Shown: one piece after another, positions 1 through 8,219 of the stretch
Layout: every line of letters begins with the position of its first letter
How positions within the stretch are numbered: the first letter of the stretch is position 1
Source: an uncultured Pelagibacteraceae bacterium
GTDB lineage: Bacteria > Pseudomonadota > Alphaproteobacteria > Pelagibacterales > Pelagibacteraceae
Assembly: GCA_902559635.1 (NCBI GenBank)
Contig: CACEIY010000008.1
Location: forward strand, 1-44,556
Reading direction: 5' to 3'
DNA: 44,556 nucleotides
Translations under genes and position numbers: made by a program
The notes under the pieces: model-generated
The model's database searches: none
What the model was told of the DNA's origin: nothing
The model's input: the letters and a program-made list of their open reading frames with translations, nothing else

Positions 1-164
1 ATTATTAATTATTTGAATATGATTAGATGATTTTTTTTTAATCAAATTTGGTTGAATATTTTTAAGGTACAAAAAAGTAAATACACTAATAATTGTAAAA
101 AAAATAAAATTTATGAATAAAAATTTTTTTAAAATAGATAAATTTTTTAAAAGATAATTAAACA
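1..164. other. AT-rich flank without a gene
   Basis: This edge region lies downstream of chvI. All three forward frames hit a stop codon within the first 30 bases, and the reverse strand is also full of stops with no plausible start. It is very AT-rich with several A and T runs. I see no gene, tRNA or convincing GC-stem terminator. In many alphaproteobacteria a ChvG sensor kinase follows chvI, so one may lie just outside the window; that is inference. Confidence 0.6.
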
Positions 165-878
165 TCAACTAACATTCCATCTATATCCACTTCCATACCT
201 AGTTTCTATAGCTGAAAAATCAGGATCTACTTTTTTAAATTTTTTTCTTATTCTTTTTATATGGCTATCAATTGTTCTGTCTTCAATATCAGTATCTTCT
301 CTATAAGCGATATCCATCAATTGAGCTCTTTCTTTTATAATTCCTGGCCTTTTAGCTAATTCTTTTACCAATAAAAACTCTGTTGTAGTTAATTTATCTG
401 GTAATTGTTTTCCATTCCATTCACATTCTAATTGAGATGGATCAAGCTTTAATTTTCCATGTGCAATAATACTTTTGTTTTCTTCTATATTAATGTCTAC
501 TTCTTTTTTTCTAAGCTGAACTCTTATTCTTTCAATCAAAACTTTAATGGAAAAACCACCAGATTTTTTTATAAAATCATCTGCCCCTAACTTTAAACCC
601 AATAGTTCATCAACTTCCTCATCTTTAGATGTTAAAAATATTATCGGCATAGATGTTTTTTTTCTAAGTTTTTTTAATAATTCTTCTCCATCCATTTTTG
701 GCATTTTTATATCTATTACTGCTAAATCAGGTGGAGTTCTTATGAGCCCAATTAAAGCACTTTCTCCATCTATATAGGTTTGGACTTTAAAGCCCTCCTT
801 TTCAAGAGCAATACTTAAACTAGTAAGAATATTTCTATCATCATCAATTAAAGCAATAGTTTGTTTATGCATGGACAT
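165..878 (-). CDS. chvI: ChvI-type two-component response regulator (OmpR family)
   Basis: This is a cytosolic DNA-binding response regulator of 237 residues. The receiver spans about residues 6-122, with the acidic pocket IDDD at 11-14, phospho-acceptor Asp56 in VIDIKMP and the switch Thr in FLTSKDEE. The winged-helix output domain follows at about 135-237 and ends in a typical ETRYGSGYRW hairpin. The stretch DRNILTSLSIALE and the FLTSKDEE loop match the ChvI/ExoR-pathway subgroup of alphaproteobacteria. One oddity is the conserved Lys-Pro-Phe near residue 105, which reads KKSGGFS, losing the Pro and gaining two residues. A second in-frame ATG at 872 is an alternative start, and neither start has a clear Shine-Dalgarno. 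It follows polA on the same strand after 44 bp. The partner kinase ChvG is not visible. Confidence 0.88.
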   Translation of the reverse strand: MSMHKQTIALIDDDRNILTSLSIALEKEGFKVQTYIDGESALIGLIRTPPDLAVIDIKMPKMDGEELLKKLRKKTSMPIIFLTSKDEEVDELLGLKLGADDFIKKSGGFSIKVLIERIRVQLRKKEVDINIEENKSIIAHGKLKLDPSQLECEWNGKQLPDKLTTTEFLLVKELAKRPGIIKERAQLMDIAYREDTDIEDRTIDSHIKRIRKKFKKVDPDFSAIETRYGSGYRWNVS

Positions 879-922
879 TTTTAAAAATACTAAATTGTTC
901 TAATTAGGGCAAATATTTAAAT

Positions 923-3703
923 TTAATGTAATTCACCCCAATTATCTCCACTATTAACATCAACAGTCAATGGAATGGAAAAAGAATGGTGATCGCTTAC
1001 AGCTACACTTACCATTTCATCTTTAATTATTTTTCTCATTTTATTGATTTCATCTTTATCAACCTCAAATATTAGCTCGTCATGAATTTGTAATAACATT
1101 TTAGATTTTAAATTTTTCTGATCACTTAATTTTTTATCTAGTCTAATCATGGCTAATCGCATAATTTCTGATGCAGATCCTTGTATAGGGGCATTAATTG
1201 CCGCTCTTTCTTGAAAGTTTCTCACATTATAATTTTTGTCATTTATCGCATTAAAGTGGGATCTTCTTCCAAAAATATTATTTACATAGCCACTTTTTCT
1301 ACAAAACTTAATTGTATCTTCCATATAAACTTTAATTTCTGGAAATTTGGCAAAATAAGAATTTAAAAATTCTTCTGCTTCGTAGTTAGATACATTTATT
1401 TGTTTTGCTAATCCATATTGAGAAATTCCATAAATTATTCCAAAATTTATAGCTTTTGCCTTTCTTCTTTGATCTTTATTTATTTTTTTTAAATCTACAT
1501 TAAAAATCTGACTAGCTGTCAATGAATGAATATCTTCATTATTTTTAAAAGCTTTTTTTAATTCTTTTACATCTGCTAAATCAGCTAAAATTCTCATTTC
1601 AATTTGATTATAGTCAGCTGAAATTAACACTTTATTTTTTTCAGCTACAAAAGCTTTTCTAATATCTTTGCCATCTTCAGATTTAATAGGAATATTTTGC
1701 AAATTTGGATCACTAGATGCTAATCTTCCAGTTGTAGTAGCAGCAAGTAAAAACGATGTGTGAACTCTTTTTGAATTGGGGTTTAAGTGATCAGGAAGTG
1801 AGTCAGAATAAGTATTCTTTAATTTTGATAATTGTCTCCAATCTAATACTAATTGTGGAAATTTGTTTCCTTTAAAAGCCAAATCCTCTAATACTGCAGC
1901 ACTTGTTGCAAAGCCTCCTTTTTTAGTTTTTTTAAGACCAGCAATTTTTAATTCATTATAAATAATTTCACCTAATTGTTTTGGAGATGCAATATTAAAT
2001 TCTTTCTTTGAAATTTTGAATATTTCTTTTTGAATATGTTGTATTTTTTTTTCAAATTTTAATGATAATCTTTTTAAAAAATTACTATCAATTTTAATTC
2101 CTTCTATTTCCATAAAAGCTAGTATTTTAATTAATGGTTTTTCAAATATTTCATAGATATTTGATAATTTTTCTGACCTCAGGCTTTTTGAAAATTTTTT
2201 GTATAATCTATAAGTTATATCTGCATCTTCTGCCGCATAATCTTTTGCCTTTTCAATATCTACTTCTCTAAAATTAATTTCATTTTTACCTGTACCAACT
2301 AAATCTTTAAAACTAACAGTTTTATGATTTAAATGTATCTCAGATAAAATATCCATGTTATGTCTATTTTTTCCAGCATCTAAAACGTAAGACATTAACA
2401 TTGTGTCTTCTAAAGAATCTAAAATTATTCCATTTTTATAAAAAATTATAAAATCATATTTTATATTTTGACCAATCTTTTTAATACTTGGATCCTCTAA
2501 AAATTTTTTTAATTTTTCTAAAACTTTTTGCTTATTTAAACATTTTTCAGAATTATGTCCGATGGGTATATAACAAGCTTTACCAATTTTTGAACTTAAA
2601 GAAATTCCAACTAAATTTGCTTGATGAGGATCTAAAGAATCTGTCTCAGTATCCACTGCTACTTCACCAACTTCTTCTGCCTCTTTAACCCATTTATCTA
2701 TTTCATTTTCATCATTAATTAAATGATAATCTTTATTATTAATTGGTTTTTGAGTCGTAAAGTTTTTTTCAACTTTTTCTTTATTTAAATTTTCAAGATT
2801 TGGTTCACCATATGCTGAAATTGCAGAACTCAATAAACGATTAAACTCCATTTCTCTTAGAAAATTATAGAGTTTATCTTTATCAATTTCTTTCAATTTA
2901 AAATCAGTTAATTCTTTTTCAACAGGTGAATCTTTTTTTAATGTTACAAGCTGTTTGCTAATTAAAGCTTTATCTTTATTTTCTAACAATGTTTCTCTCC
3001 TTTTATTTTGTTTAATTTCATGTGCAAATTTTAATAATTTTTCTAATGTTCCATATTTATTTATAAGCTCAGCTGCAGTTTTTACTCCTATTCCTGGAAC
3101 TCCAGGTACATTGTCACTGCTATCACCTGCTAAAGCTTGTACATCAACTACTTTGCTAGGTGTGACTCCAAATTTTTTAAATACATCGTCATCATTAATA
3201 AATTTATTTTTCATAGGATCGAAAATTCGAACATCTTTTTTAAATAATTGCATCAAATCTTTATCTGAAGAAACTATTGTCACTTTTGCACCTTTTTTTA
3301 AAATTTGATCCACATAAGTAGCTATCAAATCATCTGCTTCATAATTATTAAGATCTACTGAAGGTAAATTAAATGCTAATACTGATTTTCTAATATATTC
3401 AAATTGTGGTGCTAGATCATCAGGAGCTTCTGCTCTATTAGCCTTATAATCGCTGTAGATATCATTTCTAAAAGTTTTTCTAGCAGAATCAAATATAACT
3501 GCAAAATGTGTGGGTTTTTGTAAATTTTCATTAGATTTGGAATCTTCTAAAAGTTTAAAAAGCATACTACAAAAACCACTCACTGCTCCAGTCGGTAATC
3601 CATCACTTTTTCTAGATAATGGTGGAAGAGCATAATATGCGCGAAAAATATAACCTGATCCGTCAATTAAATAAAAATGATCTGTTTTTTTAATTTTACT
3701 CAT
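923..3703 (-). CDS. polA: DNA polymerase I
   Basis: DNA polymerase I removes RNA primers and fills gaps in replication and repair. At 926 residues it has the full three-domain length. The N-terminal 5' nuclease carries the acidic signatures EADDLIATY and SSDKDLMQL and a helix-hairpin-helix around VPGVPGIGVKTAAEL. The 3'-5' proofreading domain is intact: DTETD (Exo I), GQNIKYD (Exo II) and YAAEDAD (Exo III). The polymerase domain has motif A (SADYNQIEMR), motif B (RRKAKAINFGIIYG) and motif C (LQIHDELIFEV). The start ATG lies next to the divergent bioY promoter region, and the protein begins with the usual hydrophobic nuclease strand (FYLIDGSGYIFRAYYA). No frameshift is seen. Confidence 0.97.
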   Translation of the reverse strand: MSKIKKTDHFYLIDGSGYIFRAYYALPPLSRKSDGLPTGAVSGFCSMLFKLLEDSKSNENLQKPTHFAVIFDSARKTFRNDIYSDYKANRAEAPDDLAPQFEYIRKSVLAFNLPSVDLNNYEADDLIATYVDQILKKGAKVTIVSSDKDLMQLFKKDVRIFDPMKNKFINDDDVFKKFGVTPSKVVDVQALAGDSSDNVPGVPGIGVKTAAELINKYGTLEKLLKFAHEIKQNKRRETLLENKDKALISKQLVTLKKDSPVEKELTDFKLKEIDKDKLYNFLREMEFNRLLSSAISAYGEPNLENLNKEKVEKNFTTQKPINNKDYHLINDENEIDKWVKEAEEVGEVAVDTETDSLDPHQANLVGISLSSKIGKACYIPIGHNSEKCLNKQKVLEKLKKFLEDPSIKKIGQNIKYDFIIFYKNGIILDSLEDTMLMSYVLDAGKNRHNMDILSEIHLNHKTVSFKDLVGTGKNEINFREVDIEKAKDYAAEDADITYRLYKKFSKSLRSEKLSNIYEIFEKPLIKILAFMEIEGIKIDSNFLKRLSLKFEKKIQHIQKEIFKISKKEFNIASPKQLGEIIYNELKIAGLKKTKKGGFATSAAVLEDLAFKGNKFPQLVLDWRQLSKLKNTYSDSLPDHLNPNSKRVHTSFLLAATTTGRLASSDPNLQNIPIKSEDGKDIRKAFVAEKNKVLISADYNQIEMRILADLADVKELKKAFKNNEDIHSLTASQIFNVDLKKINKDQRRKAKAINFGIIYGISQYGLAKQINVSNYEAEEFLNSYFAKFPEIKVYMEDTIKFCRKSGYVNNIFGRRSHFNAINDKNYNVRNFQERAAINAPIQGSASEIMRLAMIRLDKKLSDQKNLKSKMLLQIHDELIFEVDKDEINKMRKIIKDEMVSVAVSDHHSFSIPLTVDVNSGDNWGELH

Positions 3704-3837
3704 TTAATATTTTATAATTACAAAGGTATTATCATCTATATGTTAAAAAATATATTTAGAATAAAAGAAATTTTATCAAATTAATATCAATATAAATATC
3801 ACTGGAATATCAGTATAAATAAAGGTATTATTATTTG
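3704..3837. other. divergent polA-bioY intergenic region
   Basis: This 134-bp AT-rich spacer must hold the promoters of polA (minus) and bioY (plus). The string AAAGGTATTAT occurs twice on the plus strand, near 3723 and near 3822; the second copy sits just before the bioY ATG and could supply an AAAGG ribosome-binding site. I could not single out convincing -35 elements, and no riboswitch-like or GC-rich stem is visible. Confidence 0.4.
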
Positions 3838-4389
3838 ATGGAGCTAACAAAACTAAACTTACAAAGCAAAGTTATTAGATCTTTGTTAATAATTGTACTT
3901 GGATCAATAGCTTTAATGATTTCTGCTAAAATCAAAATTCCTTTTTATCCAGTACCCATGACCATGCAAACTTTTGTAGTTATGTTTTTGGGTTTAAGTT
4001 TTGGTTATAAAATTGGTCTTGCAACAGTAAGCTTATATCTTTTTGAGGGAATAATTGGTTTGCCAGTATTTTCAAATTCACCTGAAAGAGGAATAGGTTT
4101 GGTTTATTTTACAGGACCAACAATGGGATACTTGATTGGTTTTTTATCAGCTTGTTATTTAGCAAGTTTTGTAAACTCAAAAGATAATTTATTAAAAATA
4201 TTAATTAAACTTATTATAGCTGTTTCTACAATTTATTTATTTGGTGTTATTTGGCTTGGAACTTTAATTGGATGGGAAAAACCTATTTATAGTTTAGGAG
4301 TTGCTCCTTTTTTACTCGCAGAATTATTTAAGATTTTATTATTAACTTTAATTGCAAAAAAAATAATTAAATTTAGAAATTTTATCTAG
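3838..4389 (+). CDS. bioY: BioY-family biotin transporter (ECF S component)
   Basis: This is an integral membrane protein of 183 residues with about six hydrophobic helices. BioY proteins bind and import biotin, alone or with an ECF energizing module (BioM/BioN). The family signature is clear: PFYPVPMTMQTFVVM at about residues 36-50, followed by a Gly-rich LYLFEGIIGLPVF segment and TGPTMGYLIGF. I chose the ATG at 3838; an in-frame TTG lies one codon upstream. No bioM, bioN or biotin-synthesis genes lie nearby, so it probably acts alone or with a shared ECF module. It converges with the regA-like gene, overlapping its 3' end by 8 bp. Confidence 0.9.
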   Translation: MELTKLNLQSKVIRSLLIIVLGSIALMISAKIKIPFYPVPMTMQTFVVMFLGLSFGYKIGLATVSLYLFEGIIGLPVFSNSPERGIGLVYFTGPTMGYLIGFLSACYLASFVNSKDNLLKILIKLIIAVSTIYLFGVIWLGTLIGWEKPIYSLGVAPFLLAELFKILLLTLIAKKIIKFRNFI

Positions 4390-4946
4390 GTGATCTTTTA
4401 GAAAGTATTCTCTGAAGAGTTCTTCTGTGCATTTTAAGTCTTCTTGCAGTTTCTGATACATTTCTATTACATAATTCAAAAACTCTATGAATATGTTCCC
4501 ATTTCACTCTATCAGCAGACATTGGATTTTCTGGGGGAGAAACTTTTTTTGAAGGATCTGCTAGTAAAGCTTTTTCTACATCGTCTGCATCAGCAGGTTT
4601 AGCTAGATAGTCGATTGCTCCTTCTTTTATTGCTGCAACTGCAGTAGGTATATTTCCATACCCCGTTAACATTATAACTCTACTTGATTCATTTGATTTT
4701 TGTATTTCTTTTACAGCATCAAGACCGTTACCGTCAGATAGTCTTAAATCAACAACTGCAAATCCTGGTTTATTAATTTTTGTAACCTCAATGCCCTTTT
4801 TTACACTCTCAGCTTGTAATACTTGAAAGCCCTTTTTTTTCCATAGATCTGGCTAATCTTTCTCTAAAGGGGTTGTCATCTTCAACTATAAGTAATTTTT
4901 TGTTATCAAAATCACTCAAATTTTGAATATTATCATTATTTTTCAT
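4382..4946 (-). pseudogene. regA: RegA/ActR/PrrA-type redox response regulator, interrupted by a +1 frameshift
   Basis: Read across one extra base, this encodes a complete response regulator of about 187 residues. The receiver starts with KLLIVEDDNPFRERLARSMEKKG, has a phospho-acceptor Asp in VVDLRLSDGNG (about residue 66) and a Lys in AKPADADDV. A linker containing PPENPMSADRVKWEH follows, then a Fis-type helix-turn-helix ending NVSETARRLKMHRRTLQRI. This linker and HTH are hallmarks of RegA/PrrA/ActR, which govern redox and respiratory genes with a RegB/PrrB kinase. The reading frame breaks in a run of eight A on the coding strand (plus-strand positions 4833-4840); seven would restore it. 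As read, translation from 4946 ends after 45 residues. An internal ATG at 4672 could give only a 96-residue C-terminal piece. The cause could be sequencing error, true decay, or slippage rescue. No kinase gene is adjacent. Confidence 0.88.
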
Positions 4947-5093
4947 AGCTCATATATGTGGTCTTTTCTAAAAATTTCAATAGTAATTATTTACTTTACA
5001 CTTATTTATTATTGCCTTAACTGCTGATTTGGAAAAGGTTTTAAATTATTTTAAACTTTTTTTTTGTTAAATTTTTTTGAGGGGGCATTTTAA
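4947..5093. other. leader of the polyamine gene cluster
   Basis: This 147-bp AT-rich spacer separates the divergent regA-like gene from the decarboxylase gene. A TTTACA at about 4993-4998 is a possible -35, but the matching -10 is poor. A weak AT hairpin (GTTT...AAAC, about 5038-5056) followed by a run of T could be an attenuator, though such motifs arise by chance in DNA this AT-rich. GAGGGGG at 5079-5085, eight bases before the ATG at 5094, is one of the strongest Shine-Dalgarno sequences in the window and supports that start. I could not recognise a known polyamine-responsive leader. Confidence 0.4.
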
Positions 5094-6278
5094 ATGCAAA
5101 AATTTAAATCAGTCGAGGAACTAGTAAATCGACTGAAACCAGATAAGCCAGTTTATTGTATCAGAAAGAATTCTATTCTTTCTGCATCGAGGTTTTTTCA
5201 AAAAAAATTTCCAGGGAAAACTTTATTTGCAGTTAAAACAAATCCTCACTCAGAGATTATTAAGACCTTAATAAAAAGTGGGATTAATCAATTTGATGTT
5301 GCCTCTATAGAAGAAATAAAAACTGTAAGAAAATTTAGTCAATCAGCTAAATGTTCTTATATGCATACCGTAAAGAATAGAGAAAGTATTAGCGAAGCAT
5401 ATTTTAAATATGGAATTAAAACATTTTCTTTAGATACAAAAGATGAATTAATCAAAATTATAGAAACCACAAACAATGCCAAAGATCTTGAACTATTTGT
5501 TAGACTAGCTGTTTCAAATGAACATGCTGAAATTGATTTATCAAAAAAATTTGGAGCTTTAAGTTCTGAGGCAGCTGGATTATTAAGATTAGCAAAACAA
5601 AATTCAAACAAAATTGGCTTAAGTTTTCATGTTGGTTCACAATGTATGCATCCAATTTCATATACTAAAGGTATCGCTGAAATTGGAAATATAATCAAAA
5701 AAACAAAAATTATTCCCGATTATATTAATGTTGGCGGTGGATTTCCAACTATTTATCCCGATCTTGTTCCACAATCTTTAAACAACTATTTTAAAGAAAT
5801 CGAAAAAGGATTAAAAAATTTAAAATTACAAAATTTACCTGAAATTATTTGTGAGCCAGGAAGAGCACTTGTTGCTGAAAGTGGCTCAACAATAGTTAGG
5901 GTTGACTTAAGAAAAAAACAAAAGCTCTACATTAACGATGGTACTTATGGAACACTTTTTGATGCAGGGACACCAAATATAGTCTTTCCTTCAAAACTAA
6001 TTAAAAATAATTCTAACAAAGTTATTTCAAAAAAATTAACTGCGTTTGATTTTCATGGTCCAACTTGTGATAGTATGGATTATATGAAAGGTCCTTTTAT
6101 TCTACCAAATAATATTAAAGAAAATGATTATATTGAACTTGGCCAGTTAGGTGCATATGGACTAACCTTTAGGACACAGTTCAATGGTTTTTATTCAAAT
6201 GAAATTTATGAAGTTGAAGATAGCCCAATAATGACGCTTTATGGAAAAGATATTAATAAAGCTACTTTAGTTGCTTGA
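5094..6278 (+). CDS. fold-III PLP-dependent ornithine/lysine/arginine-type decarboxylase
   Basis: This is a cytosolic decarboxylase of 394 residues with an alanine-racemase-like barrel. The PLP-binding Lys lies in LFAVKTNPH near residue 50. HVGSQ, the Gly-rich NVGGGFPTIYPD and ICEPGRALVAESG form the phosphate-binding side. The C-terminal PTCDSMD holds the catalytic Cys-Asp pair, and GQLGAYG the conserved Tyr of the ornithine/diaminopimelate decarboxylase family. The sequence is closer to ornithine decarboxylases than to LysA, and the next two genes are polyamine genes, so the likely role is making putrescine or a related diamine. The substrate could also be lysine or arginine; arginine would make the agmatinase-family gene downstream the next step. 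A strong Shine-Dalgarno supports the start. Its stop overlaps the next start (TGATG). Confidence 0.85.
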   Translation: MQKFKSVEELVNRLKPDKPVYCIRKNSILSASRFFQKKFPGKTLFAVKTNPHSEIIKTLIKSGINQFDVASIEEIKTVRKFSQSAKCSYMHTVKNRESISEAYFKYGIKTFSLDTKDELIKIIETTNNAKDLELFVRLAVSNEHAEIDLSKKFGALSSEAAGLLRLAKQNSNKIGLSFHVGSQCMHPISYTKGIAEIGNIIKKTKIIPDYINVGGGFPTIYPDLVPQSLNNYFKEIEKGLKNLKLQNLPEIICEPGRALVAESGSTIVRVDLRKKQKLYINDGTYGTLFDAGTPNIVFPSKLIKNNSNKVISKKLTAFDFHGPTCDSMDYMKGPFILPNNIKENDYIELGQLGAYGLTFRTQFNGFYSNEIYEVEDSPIMTLYGKDINKATLVA

Positions 6279-7321
6279 TGCAAGAAAAAAAAAATTTAGG
6301 TCATAATAGCAAAAAAGATTTTCTAAAAAATCCTGTTGAACATATAGATATTACCACTTTTGATTCTAGAAAAATTATTTCCTCTATGGAAAAGATGTCA
6401 TTTGTTTCAAGAGAAACTGCAAATGCTGCAAATATTTATAATGAAATGTTAAAGGATAAAGAGTGTACAATTTTCTTAACCTTGGCTGGTTCAACTTCTG
6501 CTGCTGGATGTATGAATATTTATAAAGATCTAGTAAAATATAATATGGTAGATGCTATTGTTGCTACAGGGGCCTCTATTATTGACATGGATTTTTTTGA
6601 AGCTTTAGGATTCAAACATTATCAAGGATCTCAATTTCAAGATGATACTGAACTAAGAAAAAATTACATTGATAGAATTTATGACACTTATATTGATGAA
6701 GAAGAACTACAAATATGTGATAAAAAAATTTGCGAAATAGCTAATAATTTGGAGCCAAGAAGTTATACTTCTAGAGAGTTTATCTATGAAATAGGAAAAT
6801 ATTTAAAAAAAAACTCTGTAAAAAAAGACTCTTTAATTGAAACTGCATATAATAATAAAGTTCCAATATTTTGCCCTGCATTCACAGATTCAAGTGCTGG
6901 TTTTGGATTAGTGATTCATCAAGAAAATAATCCTAATAAACATATGACCTTGGATTCAGTAAGAGAATTTAGAGAATTAACTGAAATTAAGATTCAATCT
7001 AAAAAATCAGGGCTATTTATGATTGGAGGAGGAGTTCCAAAAAATTTTATTCAAGATACAGTTATATGTGCAGAGCTTTTAGGTAAAGAAGTAGACATGC
7101 ACAAATATGCAATACAAATTACTGTAGCTGATTCCAGAGATGGTGCATGCAGTAGCTCAACCTTAAAAGAAGCTAGCTCTTGGGGTAAAGTAGATGTTAC
7201 AAAGGAACAGATGGTTTTTGCTGAAGCAACAAGTGTACTGCCTTTAATCGCTAGTGATGCATATCATAAAGGTGAATGGAAAAAAAGAGATAGAAAAAAC
7301 TTCTCAAATATTTTTGGATAA
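6278..7321 (+). CDS. deoxyhypusine-synthase-like polyamine enzyme
   Basis: This cytosolic protein of 347 residues belongs to the deoxyhypusine synthase family. Visible signatures are TLAGSTSAAGCM, the ATGASIIDMDF loop, VPIFCPAFTDSSAGF, an HMTLDSVREF active-site segment, GGGVPKNFIQ and, near the C-terminus, EASSWGKVDV. The Lys in SWGK corresponds to the enzyme-imine lysine of deoxyhypusine synthase and homospermidine synthase. Bacteria lack eIF5A, the protein substrate of the eukaryotic enzyme, so this copy presumably moves an aminobutyl group between small polyamines, for example making sym-homospermidine from putrescine and spermidine. That activity is inference from family and context. The ATG at 6278 overlaps the decarboxylase stop; an in-frame TTG at 6275 is less likely. 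Confidence 0.85.
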   Translation: MQEKKNLGHNSKKDFLKNPVEHIDITTFDSRKIISSMEKMSFVSRETANAANIYNEMLKDKECTIFLTLAGSTSAAGCMNIYKDLVKYNMVDAIVATGASIIDMDFFEALGFKHYQGSQFQDDTELRKNYIDRIYDTYIDEEELQICDKKICEIANNLEPRSYTSREFIYEIGKYLKKNSVKKDSLIETAYNNKVPIFCPAFTDSSAGFGLVIHQENNPNKHMTLDSVREFRELTEIKIQSKKSGLFMIGGGVPKNFIQDTVICAELLGKEVDMHKYAIQITVADSRDGACSSSTLKEASSWGKVDVTKEQMVFAEATSVLPLIASDAYHKGEWKKRDRKNFSNIFG

Positions 7322-8201
7322 AAAATTGAAATATTTATCAAATAAAAATGGTTTTCTAGGGATTGATAATAAATTCAATTTTAAAGAAAAAGTTGTAATA
7401 GTCTCTTTCGGTTTAGAAAAAACTGTTAGCTATGGCAGTGGTACTAAAAATGGTCCTAAAGAAATAATAAAAGCTTCTCATCAAGTTGAATTATATGATG
7501 AAGAACTTAATTGTGAGCCTTATAAGAAAATAGGAATAAAAACATTAAAACCTTTTAAAATAGATAAAAATATAAGCAAAGCTCTTGAAAAGATAGCAAG
7601 AGTAAATAAAGAAATTTTAGATAAAAAACTTTTTCCTATGACTTTTGGAGGAGAACATTCAATAACTCCTGGTTGCATAAAACCATTTGTAAAAAAACAT
7701 AAAAAAATTTGTCTATTACATTTTGATGCCCACGCAGATTTAAGAGATAGTTATAATGGTGAAAAATTATCTCACGCTTCTGCTATTAGAAGATGTTTAG
7801 ATTACAAAAATGTATCAATAATTTCATTTGGAATAAGAAATATCTCTAAAAGTGAAATGACTTTTCTAAAAAAAAATAAATCTAGAATCAATATTTTTTG
7901 GGCTAAAGATAAGAAAAAATGGAACTTGCAAAAATTTAAACAACTTATAAAAAATAAGACTGTATACCTAACTTTCGATGTAGATGGTTTAGACTCTAGT
8001 ATAATGCCGGCAACAGGAACTCCAGAACCTGGTGGACTTTTGTGGGATGAAACTTTAAATATAATAAGAATTGCTGCAAAAAATTCTAATATTGTTGGTG
8101 CAGATATAAATGAACTTGCTCCAATAAAAGGATTTAACTCTTATAATTTTCTAGTAGCAAAATTAGCTTATAAAATACTGTCTTATAAATATTTATATTA
8201 A
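7314..8201 (+). CDS. speB: agmatinase / ureohydrolase-family enzyme
   Basis: Ureohydrolases use two Mn ions to release urea from guanidino compounds; agmatinase gives putrescine. The metal-binding motifs are all present: GGEHSIT, LHFDAHADLRD and LTFDVDGLDSS, followed by ATGTPEPGG, typical of the agmatinase/guanidinobutyrase group. The start is uncertain. The frame is open from GTG 7254 and ATG 7257, but these overlap the upstream gene by 65-68 bp. I prefer TTG 7314, which gives 295 residues and an 8-bp overlap, and places the family's FLG segment near the N-terminus. As the third gene of the unit it probably supplies putrescine, although guanidinobutyrate or arginine cannot be excluded as substrate. 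It converges with yhhQ, only 2 bp apart. Confidence 0.82.
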   Translation: MDKKLKYLSNKNGFLGIDNKFNFKEKVVIVSFGLEKTVSYGSGTKNGPKEIIKASHQVELYDEELNCEPYKKIGIKTLKPFKIDKNISKALEKIARVNKEILDKKLFPMTFGGEHSITPGCIKPFVKKHKKICLLHFDAHADLRDSYNGEKLSHASAIRRCLDYKNVSIISFGIRNISKSEMTFLKKNKSRINIFWAKDKKKWNLQKFKQLIKNKTVYLTFDVDGLDSSIMPATGTPEPGGLLWDETLNIIRIAAKNSNIVGADINELAPIKGFNSYNFLVAKLAYKILSYKYLY

Positions 8202-8219
8202 ATTTAAACTGGTTTAAAT
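8202..8219. terminator. palindrome between convergent speB and yhhQ
   Basis: ATTTAAAC-TG-GTTTAAAT is a perfect 8-bp inverted repeat around a 2-bp centre. It sits exactly where the two convergent genes meet and covers the last codons of yhhQ. It could form a hairpin at the 3' end of either transcript (7-bp stem with loop CTGG), but it has no clean T tract and is almost all A-T, so a terminator role is tentative. Confidence 0.35.

Noticed and set aside
2955..3308. Open frames opposite polA, priA, lysS and other genes
   Set aside because: These are antisense shadows of conserved genes with low-complexity translations and no family motifs.
5030..5075. Attenuator or polyamine-responsive leader before the decarboxylase
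   Set aside because: The only hairpin is a short A/T stem followed by T; such motifs are common by chance here, and I could not match a known leader family.
7254..7313. Upstream GTG/ATG starts for the agmatinase-family gene
   Set aside because: They lie inside the coding end of the deoxyhypusine-synthase-like gene and add residues with no family likeness; kept only as an alternative.
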